A stretch of 64,000 nucleotides of DNA, from the NCBI GenBank assembly GCA_039621445.1, contig CP154955.1, positions 24,665,385 to 24,729,384 of the forward strand, read 5' to 3'. A program made the position numbers and the translations under genes. Below are positions 12,330-22,100 of this stretch, in pieces. The notes below the pieces were generated by a model. The model saw only the letters and a list, made by a program, of their open reading frames with translations. It was not told where the DNA came from and did no database searches. Each line of letters starts with the position of its first letter. Within the stretch, counting starts at the first letter, position 1. This stretch comes from Euglena gracilis (Eukaryota; Euglenida; Euglenophyceae; Euglenales).

Positions 12330-13487
12330 TATTGGTTGGAGGGGGGCTACCATTCCTTTGCGGCAACCCGCTTCCTGGCCGTCAGCCTTCCTGCCCCTTC
12401 CCTCCGCCACATATGTGTGTGTGTGTGTGGGTGTGTGTGTTTGTGTTCCGCAGGCGCTCCCTGTCCCCCCCGGTCCTCCCGGCCCCGGGGGCACGGGCCG
12501 GGCCGCCTCCAGGTGCCTCTCCCATGCTGCGCCTCCCCCATCATGCCAGGGACAGGGTTTGCTGTGAGGAGGGTGACTGGAATTGAGGTCGGCCCTCCGG
12601 GCACGCGCCCATCGACAAATGCATACGCAGGTGCGTTCCAGGCTTCTTTTTAAGTCAGCAGACCCCCCCCCCCCCGGGGGGGGGGGGGGGGGGGGGGTGG
12701 GTCCGGGCTCCACCCCCCACCCAGGGGGGGGGGGTCCCGCGCCAGAGGCGCTGGGTATACCTTTTCGGCGCGAAGCGCCGAAATTTTTTGGAAATTGCCT
12801 TTAACGGGCCCGATTTTGGGGGGGTCCCCCCCCCACTGTGTTCTTTCCTGAGAAACATGTATTATCTTTGGAGGATGCATCAAATAGGAGAGGCATGGAG
12901 GCATCTGTTCATAATGATGGAATGATGAAAATGGCAATGACGATGGTGCTGATAGTGACTATGGTGACGGAAACGTTTGCAGCAATTGAATGATGCAGAA
13001 ATAAATAACATGAAAATTCTAGCGAGAAATTCAGGTAAAGTATTCCTGCTGAAGGGAATGTTTGTTGGTAGTACCAAACCATGTGAAGACAGGTATGCTC
13101 AGGGACACTCAGGATATTTTTAAGTTTTGGATCAATCACATTGCACATTGTGTTCTCTTCCCCTGAAATCCTTCCGAATTATGTGGCCGGGACTCCACCT
13201 CCAGTGGTCAAACTGCGACAAATCCCTACAAAAATACTGCCCAGCCCCAACAAAGTGTCTGGTGCTGCTGGGAAAGCGGAACCACACCACACCCTTTCCA
13301 AAGGCCTCCCCCAAGCAATCCATGCTCCTGCACAACATTTTCTTCAAGACCTATTCGCTTCGGTCTGGGCGTGGCTGGTGGTCTGGCTTCGTTGCCTCCG
13401 CTCCCGGCGCTCCACTGGGTTGCTGCCACCCAGGCTTCTTTTCACCACCCCCCACCCCCCCCCCCCCCCACCCGCACCCCCCCCACC

Positions 13488-13531
<44 letters not shown>

Positions 13532-13847
13532 ACCCCCCCCCCCCCCCCCGGGGTGGGGTGGAGGTGGGTGGGTGGTCTTGTGCCAGGGCGTGTGGGTATG
13601 GGTCAAGCTGAAGAAACTCCGGCACAAATGCCAGGAATTTGTTGAACAAGGTGCCAAAGACGAGAGACAAATGGGGTTCCCTGGGTGGGTGGGTGGGGGT
13701 CCCCCCTCGTTTCATAGGCGTCTTGGAAAGCCGCCTGCTGTCGTCCCCCGTCGCCGACTGCGACTGGCGCCTGGGCCTGTGTCGGCAGGATTGGGGCCGC
13801 AGCCACATCTATGTGTGGCGATCCCTGCTTCCGCCCCTCATCCAGGG
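12330..13847 (+). CDS. candidate exons of an unidentified gene
   Basis: Three splice-flanked open blocks. 12330-12414 follows CCCCAG and reads YWLEGGYHSFAATRFLAVSL, ending at a GTGTGT donor. 12454-about 12511 follows CCGCAG and keeps frame across a 39-base GT-repeat intron. 13721-13847 follows TCATAG and reads LLSSPVADCDWRLGLCRQDW then GRSHIYVWRSLLPPLIQ. None matches a family I recognise. They may be exons of one gene or only chance open blocks; no start or stop is assigned. The intervening poly-C tract makes any single transcript hard to confirm. Confidence 0.3.
13448..13549. repeat. about 100-base poly-C tract
   Basis: Almost pure C with a few A interruptions. On the minus strand this is a G run able to form G-quadruplexes. 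Length is likely polymorphic or mis-sized in assembly. Confidence 0.9.
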
Positions 13848-13962
13848 TTTTGTGTGGGGATCCCCATATCTTCCAGGGGAGGTGCTCTCAGAAGTGAGTG
13901 GGGGAGTGAAGCTTGCTCATTCTTTAAAAAGAAATTGTCAGAATAAGTCTAAATATCTGAAT

Positions 13963-14433
13963 CAGGGGTTTTCTAAAGCCGGAGGGTACCCCATCCCCCG
14001 GGGGTGGTCCAGCCAGCCAGCAGCTCAAATCCAGCCAGCAGCCTGAATTCGGGCTGGGGTCCCCCCCCCCCCCCCCGGGGGGGGAGTCGAGTGAAATAAA
14101 GTCGGGTCCAGCCCGGCTGGAGGCCGGGCCAGCCGGCCGCAGGCTGGCCAGCCAACTGGGCTGCCCAGCTGACCTATCCCTGCATTTTTCCCATCATCAC
14201 ACCTTCCTCCATCATAGCCCTCCAGCCTTGAGCTCCATCCATCAAAGTGTCGAAAATGGCAAAAATGTTTTGGAAATTTTTGTTTTTCGTCGACCCAGCC
14301 CAGCCCAGCCCCCTCCAGCCCCCGACCCCCCACCCCCTCCCACCCCCACTCCCCCCGGCGGGGTCCAGCCAGCAGCTTTTTTTGCCAGCCGGAGGCTGGA
14401 CCCCCGGGGGGGGGGTCCTTAAGAAAACCCCCC
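13963..14433. mobile_element. TIR element, family A (copy 2) with perfect 8 bp duplication
   Basis: The left end is CAGGGGTTTTCTAAAG and the right end is CTTAAGAAAACCCCCC. Flanks are ATCTGAAT at 13955-13962 and ATCTGAAT at 14434-14441, a perfect 8 bp target-site duplication. The body shares the family A blocks (CAGCTCAAATCCAGCC, GAAATAAAGTCGGGTCCAGC, TGTCGAAAATGGCAAAAATG, CGACCCAGCCCAGCCCAGCC). No ORF. Noncoding location. Confidence 0.9.
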
Positions 14434-14441
14434 ATCTGAAT

Positions 14442-16182
14442 TCATGGAAATTCTAAATTATCTAAATAAATTCTTAAATGGGAAAACAATAAGTATAAGT
14501 TATGTTTAGTTTTCGGCGAAACACAAAGATCCAAAACAGCAAGTTTTCTTGGGGTCTTCTCTTGGGTCAAACTCACTTCAAAATGCTGAAAAATACGAGT
14601 GAAGCGCCGGTCAGGGATCCCCCCGAGGGAACCCAATCATTTGGCACAGTTCCCGGTGGCACTCTGTAAAAGAATTTTGAATAAAGATTTGTGATTTCGC
14701 TTTTTTTAGTGATCTTTTTTTATTTTTGAGCTTAAATGTGATATTTTCGGGATCAGAAGGTTGCAAAGAAGCGCAAAACGCATGTTTATGAATCCTTTGG
14801 TACACCAGACCCCCAAATTTTCATAATATCAACTTTTTTTTATGGAGGGTGGGTCGCAACGTATGAATTGTTCTTTGCATCATTTTTTTTTTAAAGGTTC
14901 TGCGTGGTGTTCTGCATCTTTCGTGTCTTCTCAGCAACAGCGTCCTCACATCAGTTCCAAAAAGAGTTGTCGCACTCTGTCAACCCTTGTTCATGGGGGA
15001 ACGATCCAGGCCAGATTTTTTTAAGATTTTGGATCCCTTGTGGGAATTGAGTGGTTGAGTCTGCCGGACCCCCCCTTGTGGGTCCCCTGCTGGACGCGGG
15101 GTTGTGGCCAATTTTGGTGTTTTTTTTCGGCGCAAAGCGCTGAAACACTTCTTGGCCCCAAAGCTGGCCCCAAAGCTGGCCCCAAAGGTTGGTCCCCCAG
15201 ACCTCCCTGGGGGGGCAGTTGTGGTTACCCCCCGGGTCCCCGGGGGGGGGGGGGGCGGTATTGAAAAAAATTCCTAGTCTGGACAAGTCCCCACCTCGCT
15301 GACATTGAACCCTGCCCTCCTCCTCCGACCAGGCGGCGTGCTCCGTATGTTCTCCTTGCCGTCCCCCTCCCACCCCTCCCTGATCCTTTGACCCAAAATT
15401 CTTCACCGCTGCACCCGCCACCGCTGCCCCAGCATTGCTGGTGCGCTCTCCCGGCAGCCGTGTGTCTCACAGGATAGGTTCGGCCAGGTTAGGTTCTCCT
15501 CCGGCGATAAATGAGCCACCCCGGTGGCCTTCTTGTGGTGCTTCAGGGTCGGCTGCCATTGACCAGCACCATTCCAGCTCTCTCTCCTTGGGCCCTCCCC
15601 CCTGACCCCCCTGACAGCTTGAAAGAAAAGCCGAACCCCCCCAGGGGGGATAGGATCGTCTTTTGCAGCTTCTGAATTGCTGCTGCACACAGCTTGTTTC
15701 AGGGTTTCTGGTGAACTCTTCAAGGTTCAATGATCCATTCAGCCCAGCTGGGTCTTGCTGAGAAGAAAACGTAGCCAGCCGGCCATAAACTGCCCGCCAT
15801 CCCTAATTGGACATTTGTCACTTCAGAAACATTGGCCGGGGGGGGTAACAAAGGCCGCTTCTGCGAGGCGGCGGGAGGGCATTTGTGTCCCATTCATGCT
15901 GCACAAGGGTTCGCAAATTTTCCTTCGAGATCCAAATCTGGCAGGAATCTAGCTTTGGGGAAAACAATGAACACAGCATCGCTGTGCGCCTTCACAATCA
16001 CACCCTTTTTTTGACAGTTTTTGAAATGGCCGGCGGGCCATCCGCCACGCAGGACAGCCGCGGCGGCGCATTGTCTGCGCCGACCCCCATGCGGGTCGCC
16101 AGCAACCCACGCCCACCGACCCCTGCCTTTCGCGCCGTCTCCGCAGCCCCCGTCCGTGCCATCGGTGGCCGGGCCCGGCCTG
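14442..16182. other. noncoding / possible 5' region of the methyltransferase gene
   Basis: AT-rich to 15.0 kb, then mixed, with G/C runs near 15185-15255. From 16020 a TTTGACAG site precedes GC-rich open sequence. An ATG at 16026 opens a different frame (MAGGPSATQDSRGGALSAPT) that stays open through 16.3 kb; it could be an alternative N-terminus joined by an unseen intron, or 5' leader. A spliced-leader acceptor here is possible but unproved. Confidence 0.35.
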
Positions 16183-19100
16183 ATGAGGCGTACCCTGCGC
16201 CGCGTGCCCGGAGGGGGGCCCCGGCGGCGTCAGCTGTCCTCCCTCTCCCCCTCGCCGCCCTACTCGGGCCGCACGCTGTGGCTCTGCAAGCCGGGGCACG
16301 AAGCGCGGGTGACCGACGAGCTGGCCGCCGCCTCTGTTGCATGCAGAGGGCCCCCAGCAGGTTTCTTTCGCATCTTGTGTGCTGACCCTTTTCCGATCCC
16401 ACGATTCTTTTGGGGGGGTATAGGATTAGGAAGTTCCGCCCATGGGGAGGGTGCCAGCCAGGGTCCCATCATGTGACACTGTGTGACAGCTGTGTAACAG
16501 CGTGTGATAGCCGTGTGAGCCCAACCCCAGCGCAGTGGGGTGGCCGCTCGGCCTCCCCCATGTGGGGTTGTGGTGTGCCTGAGGGGCCGCCCTGGCAGCG
16601 GTGCACGCTGCGCCGCGGGACGCCGGGTGGGTGTGGGCCGACGCCGCCCCGCCCTTCGCCTCCGCCTGGGCGCTGCAGAGCCTGCCGGCCGCCCACCGGC
16701 TGCACGGGCGGTCCCTGCGGGCCTTCGCCAAGCAGGCCCTGCCGCTGGTGCTGCCCGCCCTGCCCGCGCCGCACGTGCCGGGGTCCCGTCCGCGGGGCGA
16801 CGCGGTGCCCCGCAATGTCAGCACCCGCTGAGAAAAGGGTGGCTGTGTTCGGGGGAGGCCAGGGGGTGTTTTCTGATTTTGGGCTTTTCGACTTTTCTGC
16901 CATTTCTGCAGGGATTTTTGCTTCTGGGGCTGCATTTTTCCTCGAATATTTTCCCCGAACCTTTTCGCTCTCTTGGCGTGTCCATTTCTCCGCCACTGGA
17001 ACTGCCGATCGGAACCCCAGGAAAACGCTCTCCCCGCCCCAGACTCAGCTGAAGCTCTGCGCCATTGCCCTGCGGCCCCGGTGGTGTGTTCAGAGCTTCG
17101 CCACGCCGCGGGCGGAGGGCGTGGCGGAGTACACGCTGTACTGGGCCCGCTGGCGGCTGCTGCAGGACGTCAAAGCCGCTCAGCGGGAGCTGTGGAAGCG
17201 GGAGGCATACAGCGGGCGCAAGGTGCCCACCACCGCCCATCTCACCGCGGCGGACGGGGACACCCTCGTGCAGCCCGGGGGGCCGCACGGTCGTGACAGC
17301 CAACCGCCACCACTTGTATCATGCCGTCCTCAGTACGCTGCAAAATGAGAGCTCCACACCGAGAATGTGCCGGAGGTACGCAGCAACGTCTCTGTTTCAG
17401 GCGCTTCAGGCAGGCAAGGGGGGGCAGCGGGGCGCCATGGAATGGGGCGCCACCGTCCATTACCAGGCTCTGGGATGCGGTGTGGCTTTCCCACAGATCG
17501 AAGTGGAGGCCAGCGACCAGGAACGGTAACGTCGCACCCCCGGGGGCCCCCCACCCCCGCCGGGCCCACGCCCACAATGTGTTTCCCGGCGGAGGACACC
17601 GCCTTCGTCTCGGTGGCGCCGGTGCACTGCAAGCCGACCCCCTGCAGACCCTCCCTCTCTGGCTTGCCCCTTCCGAGTGGATTCGCGCTTGAGGGCTGGG
17701 GTCTTTCCTTTGCCGATGCAATCGTTTCGGGAGTCATCTGGCTTCCTCCCCTCCGTCTGGGTCCCCTGGCATTTCCAGCTCCGAGCTGGCCAATGGTTTT
17801 GGTCTTGCGAGTGGAGCGAAGGCACCGAGTGACCCCCAGCCGGCGTCTTTGCACCATATGAAGAAAGAAACAATCGCATCACAGCAATCCCCTCTCAAAA
17901 AGCAGCCGCCTATGAAAAGCTCCGCCAAGAGCAGGGCGGGCCCAAGTTATTTGCAGAAACCGCCCGAGGCAGCCTTCGGCGTTGCAGACCCCCTTCGACC
18001 GCGGGCCCTGCAGAGGGCCGTGGGCCGACCCGGTGCGGGGCTTCGGGTGGCCGGTGCCGTGGGTGGCGGGGCTGCCGCCGCCGGCCGACCTGCCCCCGAA
18101 GGCCTTCCCCTCCCGGGCGTACCTTAAGCTGCAGCAGGCCCTCCTCCTCTTTGGCCCGCACGGGCCCCAGGCGGGCGACACCTGTGTGGACCTCTGCCAC
18201 CCCGCTGCTGTCATACGTCATACGGGGGGGGTGGAAAGGGCAGTACGGGAATCGGCCAAACAGCCAGGGTGGTGGGTGGGGGGGGGTCGACCACCCCCTC
18301 CACCACCTCCTGCATGGTGGGATGGGAAGTGCTGGCTGGAAAAAGAGGCCGTGGCGATGCCATGTGTTGTGTGCCGTGTGGCGTTGCATACAAATGGGAT
18401 GGATTAATATGTGTGTGCCGGAAGAAAGAGCGCAACCTCTGTTGTCGGGCAGGGGTACCAGGGGGGCAAGGTGGGGTGGGCACAGCAGCCCAGGGCGGTG
18501 GGTGCGTGGGGGGTTCCCGCGGCGGGATGGGGGGGGGGTTGGCCGGCGGCGAGGTGCGGCCGGGGCGTTCCCGGGCAGCTGGTCCCTGCTGCTGGCCAGG
18601 ATGGGGGCGGCGGTGCTCAGTGTGGACACCGTTGCCCCCAGCGCTGCCCTGGAGGGCCACCCAGCGGTGCGCTACGTCCAGGCGGATGCGCTGGCGTGGC
18701 GGCCGCCGGCCCCCGTCAACTGGTGTGTGTGTGTGTGTGGGTGTGGGTGTGGGTGTGGGTGTGGGTGTGGGTGTGGGTGTGGGTGTGGGTGTGGGTGTGG
18801 GTGTGGGTGTGGGTGTGGGTGTGGGTGGGTGTGGGTGTGGGTGTGGGTGTGGGTGTGGGTGGTGTGGGTGTGGTGTGTGTGTGGTGTGGTGTGTGTTTGG
18901 GTGTGTGTGTGGTGGTGGTGTGTTTGTTGGTGTGGGTGTTGGTGTGGGTGTGGGTGTGGGTGTGGGTGTGGGTGTGTGTGTGTGTGGGTGGGGGTGTGGG
19001 TGTGGGTGTGGGTGTGGGTGTGGGTGTGGGTGTGGGTGTGGGTGTTGGTGTGGGTGTGGGTGTGGGTGTGGGTGTGGGTGTGGGTGTGGGTGTGGGTGTG

Positions 19101-22100
19101 GGTGTGGGTGTGGGTGTGTGTGTGTGTGGGTGTGGGTGTGGGTGTGGGTGTGGGTGTGTGTGTGGGTGTGTGTGTGGGTGTGTGTGGGTGTGGGTGTGGG
19201 TGTGGGTGTGGGTGTGTGTGTGGGTGGGTGTGGGTGTGGGTGTGGGTGTGGGTGTGGGTGTGGGTGTGGGTGTGGGTGTGGGTGTGGGTGTGTGTGTGTG
19301 TTTATGGGTGTGTGTGTGGGTGGGTGGGTGGGTGTGGGTGTGGGTGTGGGTGTGGGTGTGGGTGTGGGTGTGGGTGTGGGTGTGGGTGTGGGTGTGGGTG
19401 TGGGTGGGTGGGTGTGTGTGTGTGTTTATGGGTGTGTGTGTGGGTGGGTGGGTGGGTCACCCACCCACCCACCCACACACACACCCATAAACATGGATGG
19501 GTGCAGGGAATTTCTTAAGCCGGAGGGTACCCTACCCCCCGGGGGGGGGTCCAAGCCAGCCAGCAGCTCAAATCCAGCCAGCAGCCCAAATTCGGGCTGG
19601 GCGCCGCCCACCCCCCCGGGGTCGAGTGAAATAAAGTCGGGTCCAGCCCGGCCGGAGGCCGGGCCAGCCGGCCGAAGGCCGGCCCAGCCGGCCGCAGGCC
19701 GGCCAGCCAACTGGGCTGTCCAGCTCACTTATCCCTGCATTTTTCCCCCTCATCACAGCCCCTCCATCACAGCCCCCCAGCCTTGATCTAGCTCCACCCA
19801 TCAAAATGTCGAAAATGGCCAAAATGTGTTAGAAATTTTGTTTTTCCTCGACCCAGCCCAGCCCAGCCCGCTCCAGCCCCGGACCCCCCCCCCTCCCCCC
19901 CCCCACCCCCCCGGGGGGGGGCCAGCCAGCAGCCCAAATCCAGCCCGCAGCCTTTTTGCCAGCCGGAGGCTGGACCCCCCCCCCCCCTTGGGGTCCTTAA
20001 GAAATTCCCTGGGTGGGTGGGTGGGTGGGTGGGTGTGTGGGTGTGGGTGTGGGTGTGGGTGTGGGTGTGGGTGTGGGTGTGGGTGTGGGTGTGGGTGTGG
20101 GGGGGGGGGGGGGTGTGGGTGTGGGTGTGGGTGTGGGTGTGGGTGTGGGTGTGGGTGTGGGTGTGGGTGTGGGTGTGGGTGTGGGTGTGGGTGTGGGTGT
20201 GGGTGTGTGTGGGTGTGTGTGTGTGTGTGTGTTTATGGGTGTGTGTGTGGGTGGGTGGGTGTGGGTGTGGGTGTGGGTGTGGGTGTGGGTGTGGGTGTGG
20301 GTGTGGGTGTGGGTGTGGGTGTGGGTGTGGGTGTGTGTGTGGGTGTGGGTGTGGGTGTGGGTGTGTGTGGGTGTGTTTATGGGTGTGTGTGTGGGTGGGT
20401 GGGTGGGTGTGGGTGTGGGTGTGGGTGTGGGTGTGGGTGTGGGTGTGGGTGTGGGTGTGGGTGTGGGTGTGGGTGTGGGTGTGGGTGTGGGTGTGGGTGT
20501 GGGTGTGGGTGTGGGGGTGGGTGGGGGTGTGGGGGGGGGGGTGGGGGTGGGGGTGGGTGTGGGTGTGGGTGTGGGTGTGGGTGTGGGTGTGTGTGGGTGT
20601 GTTTATGGGTGTGTGTGTGGGTGGGTGGGTGGGTGTGGGTGTGGGTGTGGGTGTGGGTGTGGGTGTGGGTGTGGGTGGGGGGGTGTGTGTGTGTGTGTGT
20701 GTGGGGGTGTGTGTGGGTGTGTTTGTGTGTGGTGGTGTGGGTGTGGGTGTGGGTGTGGGGGTGGGTGTGGGTGTGGGTGTTTGTGTGTGTGGGTGTGGGT
20801 GTGGGTGTGGGTGTGGGTGTGGGTGTGGGTGTGGGTGTGGGTGTGGGTGTGGGTGTGGGTGGGGGTGTGGGTGTGGGTGTGGGTGTGGGTGTGGGTGTGG
20901 GTGTGGGTGTGGGTGTGGGTGTGGGTGTGGGTGTGGGTGGGTGGGTGGATGTGGGTGGGTGGGTGGGTGGGCGTGGGTGGGCCAGGCCGAGGTCCCCACC
21001 CCGGAGGCAGACATTTGTCCAGATACCCATGAACCCCGTTCCTTACTTGCCCTCTGAGGAAGGACCATCATATGTGCAACCACTTTGTCCCTTGCTTCTG
21101 GGCTGGCGTTCAGTGGCTTGCATCCCCTGAAGGGGGAGAGCCTGGGCAGGCACTTCAAAGCATCCAGATCCAACCTGTTTGCTGGTTTGGGCCCCTGGCC
21201 AAAACTGCCTGGGCACTTGGCCAACCCACTCCGGCGCAAAAGGCACCGGGAGCCCGGAAAAAGGCCATTTTAGCTGATTTTGGTGCCGGCCCCCCCCTGG
21301 GGGGGGTAGTGTTTTCCCCAGGCTCTCCAGGGCACTCCGAGACCCCCAACCAGGCTGTATTTCAGTCGGGTGCCGACCCCACCCCTGGGGGGGGGGGGTG
21401 CCTGCCTGGGCAGGCACCAGGCATTATTTTTTTTTAAGGCGAGATTTTTCAAAAAATTTTAAGGCGTTTTTTAAGGGTTTTTAAGGTTTTTTAAGGTTTT
21501 TTGAGGAATTTTAAATTTTTAAGGTTTTTTAAGGCATTTTTTTCCTCGGGTAAAATCTCAGACCCCGAAGATGGCCCGATGGCTTCAGACTCCTGTGGCT
21601 TCGGAACGCCCAAGGAAGAAGCCTCGGGCGAAGCATGGGATCAGGGCGGTCCATGAGGGACAGTTATTGCCATTTTAGGCATTTTAGGAATTTTAGGCCA
21701 TTTTAGCTATGGGTTCCTGCATATGGGTCCCAAAATGGGTCAAAAAAAACACCCGGCGCCAAAGGCGCCGGAAAAATTATTTCGGGTCCAAAACTGCCCT
21801 GGAGGGGGAGTCCTTAAGGGGCAGTTAACTTAAAAAAAAAACCCGTCCCTGATGGACCGCCCTGACCCGTGCACCCACACCGGATAGCCTCATGAACACT
21901 GACAAAATCATCCAACTTTTTCATGTGAGCAATACCAAACGCGTGCCCATGCAGTGTGCCGCCATACACATTGCTCAAAACCTTGTTGCATGGATACAGA
22001 GTGGGTCACCTCGAAACTCGAAACTCGAAACCATCCATTTTTTTTATTGCAATTACTTTAAATTTCTGACCCTATTCAGGACATTTGCTTGTCTGTTGGC

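Noticed and set aside
18214-18553. GT-AG version of the intron in the methyltransferase SAM loop
   Set aside because: It is in phase but would give VDLCHPAAVIRAAGAFPGSW, breaking the conserved DLGxxPGxW loop; the CAC/GTG version restores it exactly.
18151-19786. Very long open frames (over 400 residues) rich in C, V, G and W
   Set aside because: They are reading frames through the GTGTGG minisatellite; all three frames are open at once, and the minus strand gives His/Thr/Pro polymers. Only the first 60 or so residues before 18722 are real exon.
19788-21239. Minus-strand 483-residue His/Thr/Pro ORF
   Set aside because: Antisense of the minisatellite, pure repeat.
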